Shown: in pieces, positions 38,228-48,272 of the stretch
Numbering within the stretch: the first letter of the stretch is position 1
How the letters are laid out: every line of letters starts with the position of its first letter
Origin: Rhizobium sp. AQ_MP
GTDB lineage: Bacteria; Pseudomonadota; Alphaproteobacteria; Rhizobiales; Rhizobiaceae
Direction: 5' to 3'
Assembly: GCF_014237835.1 (NCBI RefSeq)
Contig: NZ_JACJVI010000012.1
Span: 62,001-126,000, forward strand
Length of the DNA stretch: 64,000 nucleotides
Translations under genes and position numbers: made by a program
The notes under the pieces: generated by a model
What the model was told of the DNA's origin: nothing
The model's input: only the letters and a program-made list of their open reading frames with translations
Databases searched by the model: none

Positions 38228-39853
38228 TCAGATGGCGAGAGGAGTGGCACTCGGCTCGGCGATCCGCGGCGAGGCCAGCAAGGTGAGCTCGTCCCGGTGG
38301 CGCATCATCGCCTTGAGCAGGGCGTGGTCGCGGGAAAGGGCGGCCTGGCGGGTCGGTGACGCTGGGAAATGTCCCATGGCAAACCGCATCTGCCTCCCCG
38401 CTTCCGCTGTTGTCGGAAAGGCCCCAGCGGCGACGGCCGCATGCAGCGCGCAGCCGAGCAGCACGGCGTCGCAATCCGCTGGCACGAAGACATCGCAGCC
38501 CGTGGCATCGGCATAGAGCTGGGCCAGCAGCGGATGGTCCGCGAGCCCGCCGGCCAGCAGCAGCTGCCTCGGGGCTCCGGCGCGTCGCGGCTGATGGTCG
38601 AGGATATGCCGGATGCTGCAGGCAAGTGCCACGCAGCTGCGCCAATAAAGCCTGTGCAGCGAAAGCTCGCTCCGGTCGAGATCCATGCCGGCAATGATGC
38701 CCGTCAAAAAGGGATCCGACACCGGTGACCGGGTGCCATGCAGATCTGGAAGCACACTGATCGGCAGTCCGAAATCCGGGCCCTCGCCGGCAAGATGCTC
38801 GGCAATCGCATCGAGGATTGCCCGGTGGCGGGCCTTTGTCGGTATGCCGCCAAACGGATGCAGGGAGACGATGTGGTCGAGGAAGGCGCCGGACGCAGAT
38901 TGACCCGCTTCGGTCAGCCATAGGTCCGCAATCGCCGCATCGCGGAACCCGCCCCAGCATCCGGCCCCGGATACAGGTTCGCGCGAAAGCCGCACGATGC
39001 AGCTCGAGGTTCCCGCAATCAGCACGGCTTCCGATGACAATGGCACCTCCGGCCGCTCACCTGCCGCAAACAGGCCAACGGTCCCCGCATAGGCATCGAT
39101 CAGCCCAGGCGCCACGAGGCAGTCCTCGTCGAGACCCAGTTCACGGGCGCTGATTGTCGAAAGTCGGCCGATCGGTCGGCCCGGCGGTTCGGATTGCAGA
39201 GGCAGGCCCGCCCGCTCCATCAGGTCGCCAAGTCCTATCTTCTTCAGGTAGTCGATTGGAGGCGTACCAGGCGCCTCGGGCGTGTAGCCCCATTTCGAGG
39301 CAAGCGCCGAATGGCTGCGCTTTGCCGATCCTGTCGCCCGCCAGGTCAGGTAGTCGCAGAGATCGAAGATCTGTCCGCAGGCGGACCAGAGATCGGGTCG
39401 GTGGGTCTTCAGCCAAAGCAGCTTGGGGATCTGCATCTCGACCGAAAGCCGTCCGCCGAAACGCTCCAGAATGGGGTCGGTAGTTGCATTGCAGGCCTCG
39501 GTCTCCGCCAGCGCCCGATGATCCATCCAGAGGATGGTATCGAGGCCGGCTGCCCCCGTTTCGGAAACGGAAAGTGGTCTGCCGTGATGATCGCGGACGA
39601 CCAGCGAGCAGGTTGCGTCGAAGCCGATTGCCAGAACGCTCGCCGCGCCAATGCCACTTTCGGCAAGCGCAGCCTTCACGGCCTCACAGACCGCCGACCA
39701 GATTTCCTCGCTGTTCTGCTCCATGTGCTTGGGGAGGGAGTGGTGAACGCTGATCGGGACGACGCACCGCGCCAGCTGCCGGCCGCTGAGGTCAAATACC
39801 CCCGCCCGCGCACTGCCCGTGCCGACATCCACGGCCAAGAGGTGTTCACGCAT
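38228..39853 (-). CDS. FGGY-family pentulose kinase (D-ribulokinase-like) of polyol locus
   Basis: A 541-residue FGGY kinase. The N-terminus LLAVDVGTGSARAGVFD, GFDATCSLVVRD and ILWMDHRALAE mirror the kinase at 4205-5839. The C-terminal ATPase domain has LLLAGGLADHPLLAQ. It probably phosphorylates the ketose made by the polyol dehydrogenases encoded upstream, such as a pentulose from an alditol; the position matches the kinase gene annotated xylB at the end of the Sinorhizobium smo cluster. It overlaps the HAD gene by eight bases. Substrate specificity is not resolved. Confidence 0.75.
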   Translation of the reverse strand: MREHLLAVDVGTGSARAGVFDLSGRQLARCVVPISVHHSLPKHMEQNSEEIWSAVCEAVKAALAESGIGAASVLAIGFDATCSLVVRDHHGRPLSVSETGAAGLDTILWMDHRALAETEACNATTDPILERFGGRLSVEMQIPKLLWLKTHRPDLWSACGQIFDLCDYLTWRATGSAKRSHSALASKWGYTPEAPGTPPIDYLKKIGLGDLMERAGLPLQSEPPGRPIGRLSTISARELGLDEDCLVAPGLIDAYAGTVGLFAAGERPEVPLSSEAVLIAGTSSCIVRLSREPVSGAGCWGGFRDAAIADLWLTEAGQSASGAFLDHIVSLHPFGGIPTKARHRAILDAIAEHLAGEGPDFGLPISVLPDLHGTRSPVSDPFLTGIIAGMDLDRSELSLHRLYWRSCVALACSIRHILDHQPRRAGAPRQLLLAGGLADHPLLAQLYADATGCDVFVPADCDAVLLGCALHAAVAAGAFPTTAEAGRQMRFAMGHFPASPTRQAALSRDHALLKAMMRHRDELTLLASPRIAEPSATPLAI

Positions 39854-40553
39854 CAGTCAGATCTTCCGGTCTCCTCACGCCGAGGACAAAGTGGAGCAGA
39901 TTCTCCATGGCGTCAAACTGTCCATCCGGATGCAGTTTGCCAAGGGATGTCTCGTAGCTGGCATGCTGCGTATGCGAGCCGCCAGTGAAGGCGAGAACCC
40001 GCATGCGCGCGGCCTGTGCGGCGCGGATGCCGGCTGGACTGTCTTCGATGACAAGGCACTGCGATGGCTGAAATCCCATCTGCCGCGCCGCATGCAGGAA
40101 AAGATCCGGGGCCGGCTTGCCGTTTTCCACCATGGTGGCGCTGAAGATATGGGGCGCCAGCCGCGTGAGGAGGCCCGTCACCGAAAGCGAGAGCTCGATC
40201 CGTTCCCGCTGGCTCGATGACGCCACACAACAAGCAACTCCCGCAGCCTTCAGGCTGTCGATGGCGGCCGCCACGCCAGCTACAGGCTTCAGTTCGGAAC
40301 GGAAGCGGGCGTAGAGCACTTCGCGCATGTTGGCGAGAAAGGGTGGGTCGATTTCGATGCCGAATTCGGAGCGCACGACCTTTGCCAGAGATCCTAGGCT
40401 TCGACCAAGAAAACGGTCCGCTGCCTCGTCGGTCGAAAGCGAGATCCCCTTTTCTGCGAGCGCCTCGACCAGAACCTCCAGCGCAATCCCCTCGCTGTCG
40501 ACGAGAACGCCGTCACAGTCGAAGATCACAAGGCGGATCGGCTGCGGGTCCAT
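39846..40553 (-). CDS. HAD-superfamily phosphatase/phosphoglucomutase-like hydrolase
   Basis: A 235-residue HAD hydrolase. Motif I VIFDCDGVLVDSEG supplies the nucleophile Asp, CVASSSQRERIE supplies motif II, and PAPDLFLHAARQMG with VIEDSPAGIRAA supplies motifs III and IV. Such enzymes dephosphorylate or isomerise sugar phosphates. ATG 40553 is chosen; a GTG at 40559 directly next to the mtlK stop is also possible. A HAD gene occupies the same place in the smo locus of Sinorhizobium, where it may prevent sugar-phosphate build-up. The substrate is unknown. Confidence 0.82.
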   Translation of the reverse strand: MDPQPIRLVIFDCDGVLVDSEGIALEVLVEALAEKGISLSTDEAADRFLGRSLGSLAKVVRSEFGIEIDPPFLANMREVLYARFRSELKPVAGVAAAIDSLKAAGVACCVASSSQRERIELSLSVTGLLTRLAPHIFSATMVENGKPAPDLFLHAARQMGFQPSQCLVIEDSPAGIRAAQAARMRVLAFTGGSHTQHASYETSLGKLHPDGQFDAMENLLHFVLGVRRPEDLTDA

Positions 40554-40559
40554 GATCAC

Positions 40560-42044
40560 TCAGCTGGCAAGGGTTCCGTCGATGTAGCGCTGGAGCGTAG
40601 CGGCGGTGCCATGGCTGCGCAAGCTGCCGATGGCTTCGTCGAAACGCTTGCGGAACTGGGGATTGCTTCCGACGGCGCCAAAGATGTCGGTAATGCCGAT
40701 AAACTCCTGCGCATTCCCGCGCGACGCAAGTGCCGCTGAATGCAGCCGTTCGGCACTTGGGTCGTTGAAGGCAATCGCCTTGCCGCCGTCGCTCTCGCCC
40801 TCGAAATAACGGCACCATAGGGCCGAGACGAGCGCCAGACCCTGAACATCAAGCCCCTTGGCCAGTCGGTCGGCTGTCGAGGGCAGAATGAATTTCGGCT
40901 GGCGGTTCGACCCGTCCTGCGCAAGGCGCGGAATGGTGTCGCCGATCTTCGGGTTCGAGAATCGGGTCTCGATCAGCGAGAAATAGTCCTGCAGGCTGGT
41001 ATTCGGGACAGGCGGCACGACAGGAATGATCTCGTCATTTTCCAGCTTCGCCAGAAAGGCGCGGATCAAGGGATTTTCCATGGACTCATGCACGAAGTGG
41101 ATGTCCATCAGCGCCGCCGGATAGGCGATCGCCGCATGGCCGCCATTGAGGATCCGGAGTTTCATCAACTCGTAAGGGGCGACATCGGGAACGAAGGTAA
41201 CCCCGACATCCTCAAGCGCGGGTCGTCCGAGCGGGAACTTGTCTTCCAGAACCCACTGCTTGAAGCCTTCGCAGAACACCGGCCAGCCGTCTTCGATGCC
41301 GTAGGCGTCGCGGGTCATGTCGATCTCCCGTTGTCCGGTCGCCGGCGTGATCCGGTCCACCATCGAATTCGGGAAGGCGACGTTGTGGTGGATCCAGTCG
41401 GCGATTTCAGGATCGGACAGTCGCGCAAGTCCGCAGACGGTCGCTTCGGTGACCTCGCCATTGCCGGGGATATTGTCGCAGCACATGACGGTAAAGGCCG
41501 GAATCCCGGCTGCCTTGCGAGCTTTCAAGCCAGCAATAATCAGGCCGAAGACCGTCTTCGGATGGTCTGGATCACTGGCATCTCCAACGATCGCGGGATG
41601 GGTGGGATCAAACTTTCCGGTCGCGGCATCGATGAAATAGCCGCCCTCCGTGATGGTCAGCGACACAATGCGGATCTCCGGCGAAGCCAGTGTTGCGATG
41701 ATCCGGTCGAAATCCGGTGCCGTGATAACATCGAGCATCGGGCCGGTGATCGTCGCAGCGGAACGATCGATGTCCTGTTCGACCACGGTCGTCAGAAAAT
41801 CCTGTGCCTTCAGCGTGTCACGCATGCGCTTGTCGGACGGCATCACACCGGCACCAATGATGCCCCAATCGAGGTCGCGCCCCTGGTTGAACAGCTCGTG
41901 CAGATAGATCGCCATATGGGCGCGGTGAAAATTGCCGACGCCGAAATGCAGGATTCCGGGACGGATCTCGTTGCGACGATAGCGGGGCAGGGAGGCCCGG
42001 TCGCCGATGTCGGCAAGAGTTGCAAGCGAGAGTTTGGTCGTCAT
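40560..42044 (-). CDS. mtlK: Mannitol 2-dehydrogenase (polyol dehydrogenase)
   Basis: A 494-residue long-chain polyol dehydrogenase. The Rossmann region includes HFGVGNFHRAH near residue 34, and the family active-site motif Lys-x4-Asn-x2-His is visible in KLRILNGGHAAIAY (about residues 295-308). VMCCDNIPGNG is also conserved. It oxidises D-mannitol (and usually D-arabitol or sorbitol) to a ketose with NAD+. It sits between smoS and the HAD gene, as in the Sinorhizobium polyol locus. Confidence 0.9.
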   Translation of the reverse strand: MTTKLSLATLADIGDRASLPRYRRNEIRPGILHFGVGNFHRAHMAIYLHELFNQGRDLDWGIIGAGVMPSDKRMRDTLKAQDFLTTVVEQDIDRSAATITGPMLDVITAPDFDRIIATLASPEIRIVSLTITEGGYFIDAATGKFDPTHPAIVGDASDPDHPKTVFGLIIAGLKARKAAGIPAFTVMCCDNIPGNGEVTEATVCGLARLSDPEIADWIHHNVAFPNSMVDRITPATGQREIDMTRDAYGIEDGWPVFCEGFKQWVLEDKFPLGRPALEDVGVTFVPDVAPYELMKLRILNGGHAAIAYPAALMDIHFVHESMENPLIRAFLAKLENDEIIPVVPPVPNTSLQDYFSLIETRFSNPKIGDTIPRLAQDGSNRQPKFILPSTADRLAKGLDVQGLALVSALWCRYFEGESDGGKAIAFNDPSAERLHSAALASRGNAQEFIGITDIFGAVGSNPQFRKRFDEAIGSLRSHGTAATLQRYIDGTLAS

Positions 42045-42080
42045 GGGTGCATTCCTTGGCTTGGGAAACAGGGGGAACCG

Positions 42081-42856
42081 TCAGCTCATCCAGTTTCCGC
42101 CGTCGACATTGTAGGTCTGGGCAACGATGTAGTCGGCTTCCGCCGAGGCGAGGAAGATCGCCATGCCGGTCAGATCTTCGGCCCGGCCCATTCGACCGAA
42201 GGGAACCGCCTCACCGACCAGCTTCTTCTTTTCGCCAAGCGGACGGTTTTCATACTTGGCGAAAAGCGCATCCACCTCGTCCCACATCTCGCTGCCGACG
42301 ACGCCGGGCGCGATCCCGTTGACGTTGATCCCGTGCTTGATGAGGTTGAGGCCTGCCGATTGGGTCAGCGAAATGACAGCAGCCTTTGAAGCACAGTACA
42401 CGCCGACGAGTGCTTCGCCGCGTCGTCCCGCCTGGCTTGCCATGTTGATGATCTTGCCCCCGCGCCCCTGGGCAATCATCTGGCGCGCCACGGCTTGCAT
42501 GGTAAAGAGCGACCCTCCGACATTAATGTCGAAGACCCGCTGATAGCTCTTGCGGGTAATCTCGACGATGGGCGCAAGATCGAAGATCGCCGCATTGTTG
42601 ACGAGGATATCGATGCCGCCGGCACGTTCGACACAGGCAGCAATCGCTGCATCGATCGACTCTTGATCAGAGACGTCGATCCTCACAGCATATGCCGAAG
42701 GACCGATCTCGGCCGCCGTCGCCGAGGCCCGTTCGAAATCGATATCGGCGATTGCGACTGCCGCGACGCCCTCGCGAACATAGGCTTCCGCAAAGGCGCG
42801 ACCAATACCGCGAGCCGAACCGGTGATGATTGCGGATTTTCCCTGAAGTCTACCGG

Positions 42857-42860
<4 letters not shown>
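42081..42860 (-). CDS. smoS: Sorbitol/galactitol dehydrogenase, SDR family
   Basis: A 259-residue short-chain dehydrogenase. The NAD-binding TGSARGIGR (residues 13-21), IADID, NNAAIFD and catalytic YxxxK in VYCASKAAV (about residues 155-163) are intact, and the C-terminus (GGNWMS) is typical. It oxidises sorbitol to fructose and can take galactitol in characterised SmoS proteins. Its ATG overlaps the smoK stop (ATGA), linking enzyme and importer synthesis. Confidence 0.9.
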
Positions 42861-43855
<995 letters not shown>

Positions 43856-43867
43856 GGTCGGGTTTCC

Positions 43868-44692
43868 TTACTTGACGGCGCCAAAGGTGAGGCCACGCAC
43901 GAGTTGTTTCTGGCTGAACCAGCCGAGGATCACGATCGGCGCGATCGCCATCGTCGAGGCCGCCGACAGCTTCGCCCAGAACAATCCTTGCGGACTGGAG
44001 AAGGAGGCGATGAAGGCCGTGAGTGGCGCCGCATTGGTGGTGGTAAGCCGGATCGTCCAGAACGCTTCGTTCCAGGCGAGGATGATGTTGAGGAGAAGCG
44101 TCGAGGCGATCCCCGGCAGCGCCATGGGCGTCAGCACATAGACGATCTCGTTGAAAAGGGATGCACCGTCCATGCGCGCCGCTTCCAGGATCTCGCCGGG
44201 GATCTCGCGGAAATAGGTGTAGAGCATCCAGATGACGATCGGCAGGTTGATCAGCGTCAACATGATGGTGAGGCCGATGCGGGTATCGAGCAGACCGAAG
44301 TCACGGAACAGCAGATAGATTGGCACCAACACGGCGACCGCCGGCATCATCTTGGTCGACAGCATCCACATCAGGATGTCTTTGGTCCGCCTGGTCGGCG
44401 AAAAGGCCATGGCCCAGGCGGCGGGAATGCCGACGATGAGCGCGAGGATCGTCGAGCCGACCGAGAGAATCACCGAATTCATGAACGGCTTGATGTAATC
44501 CCGCTGCGTGTTCACCGTCACGTAGTTCTCGAGCGTGAAGGTTGGGATCAGGTCGAAGCCCTGGATGGCTTCCGTCTCCGTCTTCACGCTGGTGATCAGC
44601 GTGTAGAGGATCGGGAAGAAGATCACGAAGGCGACGATCCAGGCGAGGAGAGTGAAGATCACCTTGCGGCGGGGGCTTGTGGCACGGGCCAT
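43868..44692 (-). CDS. smoG: Polyol ABC transporter permease
   Basis: A 274-residue permease with six helices, starting at VIFTLLAWIVAFVIFFPILYTLI. The ABC-coupling loop reads EIPGEILEAARMDGASLFNEIVYVLTPM, with the conserved EAA-x3-G pattern. It forms the sorbitol/mannitol channel with SmoF. It lies 11 bases downstream of smoF. The short basic N-terminus (MARATSPRRKV) orients the first helix with its start in the cytoplasm. Confidence 0.9.
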   Translation of the reverse strand: MARATSPRRKVIFTLLAWIVAFVIFFPILYTLITSVKTETEAIQGFDLIPTFTLENYVTVNTQRDYIKPFMNSVILSVGSTILALIVGIPAAWAMAFSPTRRTKDILMWMLSTKMMPAVAVLVPIYLLFRDFGLLDTRIGLTIMLTLINLPIVIWMLYTYFREIPGEILEAARMDGASLFNEIVYVLTPMALPGIASTLLLNIILAWNEAFWTIRLTTTNAAPLTAFIASFSSPQGLFWAKLSAASTMAIAPIVILGWFSQKQLVRGLTFGAVK

Positions 44693-44703
44693 GGTCGATC
44701 TCC

Positions 44704-45576
44704 TTACCGGTCCAGGTTCTTGCCGACGGCGCGCATCAGGAAGATGGCAACCAGATTGGCAAGCACGACAGCGATGATGCCACCCGCAGACGCTCCGCCG
44801 ACGTCATAACCGAGAAGCGCGGTGCGATAGATGAGGAAGGCGAGGTTGGTCGAGGCATAGCCCGGACCGCCATTGGTCGTGACCAGGATCTCCGCATAGA
44901 CACCGAGCAGAAAGATCGTCTGGATCAGGATGACGACGGTGATGGCGCGGGCAAGATGCGGCAGCGTCAGATAGATGAACTGGTTGATGAAGTTCGCACC
45001 ATCCATCTCGGCGGCTTCCTTCTGCTCGACATCGAGCGACTGCAGCGCCGTCAACAGAATGAGCGTCGCAAACGGCAGCCACTGCCACGCAACGATGACG
45101 ATGATCGAGAACAGCGGATACTGTGCGAACCAGTCGACCGGGTTCAGGCCCAGCGCCCGGTTGATGTCCGCCAGCACGCCGTAGCCCGGATGCATGATCA
45201 TGTTCTTCCAGATCAGCGCGGCGACCGGTGGCATGACGAAGAAGGGAGAGATGACGAGGATGCGCACGATCCCCTGGCCGAACATCGGCTGATCCAGCAG
45301 CAGTGCGAGAAGGATGCCGCCGACGATCGTGATGAACAGCACCCCGCCAACGATCAGCAGCGTATTCCATACCGACTGGAAGAATGCCGGATCCGTGTAG
45401 AAATAGCGATAGTTGAACAGGCCACCGAAGCTGACATTGGCCGGATTGAGCAGATTGTAGTTCTGGAACGAGAACCACAGAGTCATCGCCAGCGGTACGA
45501 TCATCCAGATCAACAGGAGACCGACGGATGGCGCCATCATCAGACGGGCCAGTGTGCGTGTGTTTTGAGTAGCCAT
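44704..45576 (-). CDS. smoF: Polyol ABC transporter permease
   Basis: A 290-residue permease with six helices. The first is MMAPSVGLLLIWMIVPLAMTLW, and the coupling loop contains EAAEMDGANFINQFIYLTLPHL. It is the partner of SmoG. The 143-base spacer to smoE contains a strong hairpin that may set the ratio of binding protein to membrane subunits. Confidence 0.9.
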   Translation of the reverse strand: MATQNTRTLARLMMAPSVGLLLIWMIVPLAMTLWFSFQNYNLLNPANVSFGGLFNYRYFYTDPAFFQSVWNTLLIVGGVLFITIVGGILLALLLDQPMFGQGIVRILVISPFFVMPPVAALIWKNMIMHPGYGVLADINRALGLNPVDWFAQYPLFSIIVIVAWQWLPFATLILLTALQSLDVEQKEAAEMDGANFINQFIYLTLPHLARAITVVILIQTIFLLGVYAEILVTTNGGPGYASTNLAFLIYRTALLGYDVGGASAGGIIAVVLANLVAIFLMRAVGKNLDR

Positions 45577-45676
45577 GATGAAGCTCGCCCTGATGGACTT
45601 CAGTAAACAAGGTCCGAAGACCTGTTGGAAGCTAGGTGACGCCGACTTGTATTGGTCGCAAGCGGTCGGGGCTTCT

Positions 45677-45702
45677 CCTGCCCGGATCGCGATCCGGGCA
45701 GG
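45677..45702. terminator. 26-base perfect palindrome between smoE and smoF
   Basis: An 11-base stem with a CGCG loop (arms CCTGCCCGGAT at 45677-45687 and its complement at 45692-45702), 18 bases after the smoE stop. There is no T-tract. Such intercistronic stem-loops often protect the binding-protein mRNA or partly attenuate transcription into the permease genes. Confidence 0.6.
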
Positions 45703-45719
45703 TTGGTTCGGGAGGTGGA

Positions 45720-47033
45720 TTACTTGATGTAGCCGGCGCGGGTCATCTCGCGCTCGGTCAGGCTCTGGGCCTGGGCAAGCGCATCATCGACCGACATCTG
45801 GCCTGCAAGCGCAGCGGAGAACAGCTGACCGACGGAGGTGCCGAGGCTCTGGAACTCGGGGATGGCCACGAACTGCACACCGACATAAGGCACCGGCTTG
45901 ACCGTCGGGGCCTTCGGGTCAGCCGCGTTGATCGAGTCGAGCGTCATCTTCGCAAAGGGCGCCGCCTTCTGGTACTCCGGGTTCTCGTAGAGAGAGGTAC
46001 GCGTGCCCGGGGGCACGTTGGCCCAGCCTTCCTTCGAAGCTACGAGCTCGAGATAGGCTTTGCTGGTTGCCCATGAGATGAACTTTTCAGCGGCTTCCGC
46101 CTTCTGCGACCCTGCCGGGATGGCGAGGTTCCAGGCCCAGAGCCAGTTGCCCCGCTTGCCAAGACCCGTGTCGGGAGCGAGCGCGAAGCCCACTTTGTCG
46201 GCCACGGTCGAATCCTTCGGGTTGGTCACGAAGGAAGCAGCGACGGTGGCGTCGATCCACATGCCGCACTTGCCCTGCTGGAAGAGAGCGAGGTTCTCGT
46301 TGAAACCGTTCGACGAGGCGCCCTGCGGGCCGGCGTCGTTCATCAGCTTGACGTAGAAGTCGAGCGTGTTCTTCCATTCCGGTTGATCGAACTGCGGCTT
46401 CCAGTTCTCGTCGAACCAGCGGGCGCCAAACGCATTCGAGGTGGCCGTCAGGAAGGCCATGTTCTCGCCCCAGCCGGCCTTGCCGCGCAGGCAGATGCCG
46501 TTGATGTCGTTTGCACGGTCCGTCATCTTGCGGGCAGCGTCGGCGACAAACTCCCAGGTCGGCGCGTCAGGCATCGTCAGCCCGGCCTTCTCCATCAGGT
46601 CCTTGCGGTACATGATGAACGAAGACTCGCCGTAGAAAGGCGCGGCATAGAGCTTGCCATCGTCGCCGGTCAGACCCGAGCGGATGGCCGGCAGCAGATC
46701 ATCGACAGCATAGTCAGCGCCAAGGTTGTCGAGCGGCAGCAGCCAACCCTGCTTGGACCAGATCGGGACTTCGTACGTGCCGATCGTCATGATGTCGTAC
46801 TGGCCGCCCTTGGTGGCGATATCGGTCGTGACGCGCTCGCGCAGAACGTTTTCCTCGAGCGTGACCCACTCGACCTGGATGTCGGGGTTCTTCGACGTGA
46901 ATTCCGAGGTCAGACCCTGCATCCGGATCATGTCACCGTTGTTGACGGTTGCGATTGTCAGGGTTTCGGCCGAGGCCATGCCGGCAAGCGCCAGCGCTGA
47001 GCAGGCGCCCAGCAAAATCGTCTTCAAGTTCAT
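45720..47033 (-). CDS. smoE: Polyol ABC transporter substrate-binding protein
   Basis: A 437-residue periplasmic binding protein with a signal peptide ending near GMASA (about residue 22) and a mature start TLTIATVNNGDMIRMQGL. It belongs to the CUT1 extracellular solute-binding family (GGQYDIMTIGTYEVPIW, YAAPFYGESSFIMYRKD). Homologues bind sorbitol, mannitol and galactitol. A GGAGGAAGA box precedes ATG. It is the promoter-proximal gene of the smo transport and catabolic operon. Confidence 0.92.
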   Translation of the reverse strand: MNLKTILLGACSALALAGMASAETLTIATVNNGDMIRMQGLTSEFTSKNPDIQVEWVTLEENVLRERVTTDIATKGGQYDIMTIGTYEVPIWSKQGWLLPLDNLGADYAVDDLLPAIRSGLTGDDGKLYAAPFYGESSFIMYRKDLMEKAGLTMPDAPTWEFVADAARKMTDRANDINGICLRGKAGWGENMAFLTATSNAFGARWFDENWKPQFDQPEWKNTLDFYVKLMNDAGPQGASSNGFNENLALFQQGKCGMWIDATVAASFVTNPKDSTVADKVGFALAPDTGLGKRGNWLWAWNLAIPAGSQKAEAAEKFISWATSKAYLELVASKEGWANVPPGTRTSLYENPEYQKAAPFAKMTLDSINAADPKAPTVKPVPYVGVQFVAIPEFQSLGTSVGQLFSAALAGQMSVDDALAQAQSLTEREMTRAGYIK

Positions 47034-47049
47034 GTCTTCCTCCCAGAAG

Positions 47050-47086
47050 AGTAATGAGCATTCGCTTTGCTCATGGGCAATTACTC
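47050..47086. promoter_or_regulatory. Nested inverted repeats upstream of smoE, candidate SmoC operator
   Basis: An inner dyad ATGAGCA (47054-47060) / TGCTCAT (47068-47074) is nested in an outer dyad GAGTAAT (47050-47056) / ATTACTC (47080-47086). Both are perfect and lie 17-53 bases upstream of smoE. The TGAGCA-type half-site is compatible with SorC-family sugar regulators, and the next gene encodes one. Confidence 0.55.
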
Positions 47087-47181
47087 ACTTTGGGCGCGCA
47101 AAATGTCAATCGGGATTCCATGCTGCATTGCCGAAAATCCTGGTTAAGTCTCTGTTGGGAAATTGAAAATTTTAATTGATA

Positions 47182-48135
47182 TCAGCTGGCCAGAAGATGC
47201 CGTGCGGCCTCTTCATCGGTGATAAGCCCGTTGATATGGCCACCACGCACCGCTGCAAGGATTGCCGGATGCTTCCGTCGCCCCCGCGCAAGTCCGACCA
47301 CCGTCGAGGTTTTTCGTGAAGGGATCTCCAGGCTGGCGACCCGATCGTTGACGGGATGCTTCAGCAGAGTTCCATCCTCGCCGAAGATCCAGCCGCATAT
47401 CTCGCCGACGGCGCCGGCACCGAGAAGATCCTGCATCTCGCCCGGTTTAAGGAAGCCGTCGACCAAGAGCGGTGCATTCATGTTCATCTCGCCGATGCCC
47501 ACGAAGGTCACGTCGGATTTGTGGCCCAGCGCGATCGTCGGAGCCACCAGAGGCTGTGTGTGCAACAGCTGCTTCTCGTCCGGAGAGGACACGATGACCG
47601 GAAGCGGCATGGGGAAATGCGGAGCCTTGATCGCGTCGGCCATGGAAAAGATGACGTTGAAATAGGCGGCGGACCCATCCGGACTGATATTGCCGGTCAG
47701 CGAAACGATTTTGTGTTGCGGACATTCCATCGGTGAAAGCTGGTCGATCATGGCCCGCAGTGTACGGCCGGTCCCCATCGCGATGACGAGCGGATCGGCT
47801 TGCTTCAGCCAGCGCTCCAGCTGTGCTGCCCCGGCTTCTGCCACTCCCACCGTCGCGGACTCAGATCCGGAATCCGTGGGAACGATCTCGACTTCCTTGA
47901 GACCAAACTTGTGCTTGAGCGCTTCCGCAAGCTCCAGACACGCAGCGATGGGATGATCGAGCCGCACCTTGATGAGCTTCTCGGCGACGGACAGCGAAAC
48001 GAGGCGTTGGGCGCTCTGGCGCGAGATCCCCATGGCTGCGGCGATCTCGTCCTGAGTCCGTCCGGCGACATAGTAGAGCCATCCGGCTCGCGCCGCATCA
48101 TCCAGTCTTGTCTGCCCCTCACTGCGTCGTGCCAT
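47182..48135 (-). CDS. smoC: SorC/DeoR-type sugar-binding transcriptional regulator
   Basis: A 317-residue regulator. The N-terminal helix-turn-helix reads RTQDEIAAAMGISRQSAQRLVSL (about residues 26-48), followed by a SorC effector domain with MGTGRTLRAMIDQL, IVSLTGNISPDGSA, and the C-terminal VVGLARGRRKHPAILAAVRGG. It probably responds to a polyol or phosphorylated sugar and controls the smo operon from the palindromes in front of smoE. A GGAGGAGA box supports ATG 48135. It is encoded directly upstream of smoE in the same direction. Confidence 0.88.
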   Translation of the reverse strand: MARRSEGQTRLDDAARAGWLYYVAGRTQDEIAAAMGISRQSAQRLVSLSVAEKLIKVRLDHPIAACLELAEALKHKFGLKEVEIVPTDSGSESATVGVAEAGAAQLERWLKQADPLVIAMGTGRTLRAMIDQLSPMECPQHKIVSLTGNISPDGSAAYFNVIFSMADAIKAPHFPMPLPVIVSSPDEKQLLHTQPLVAPTIALGHKSDVTFVGIGEMNMNAPLLVDGFLKPGEMQDLLGAGAVGEICGWIFGEDGTLLKHPVNDRVASLEIPSRKTSTVVGLARGRRKHPAILAAVRGGHINGLITDEEAARHLLAS

Positions 48136-48215
48136 GCAGTCTCCTCCCGATCATCCACTGCTGCCAATTTTGCCCATCCGTGTCAAATGCCGTCGGTCTG
48201 TCTGCGGGGATGGGG

Positions 48216-48240
48216 GGAACGCTTCGATGGCTGATGGGTT
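48216..48240 (+). promoter_or_regulatory. EcfG-type stress promoter for DUF4142 gene
   Basis: GGAAC (48216-48220), 16 bases, then GGTT (48237-48240) matches the alphaproteobacterial EcfG pattern GGAAC-N16-CGTT except for the first -10 base. It lies 33 bases upstream of the DUF4142 start. Confidence 0.6.
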
Positions 48241-48272
48241 GGTCTTTATGACCACAACCAAAGGAGCGCACG

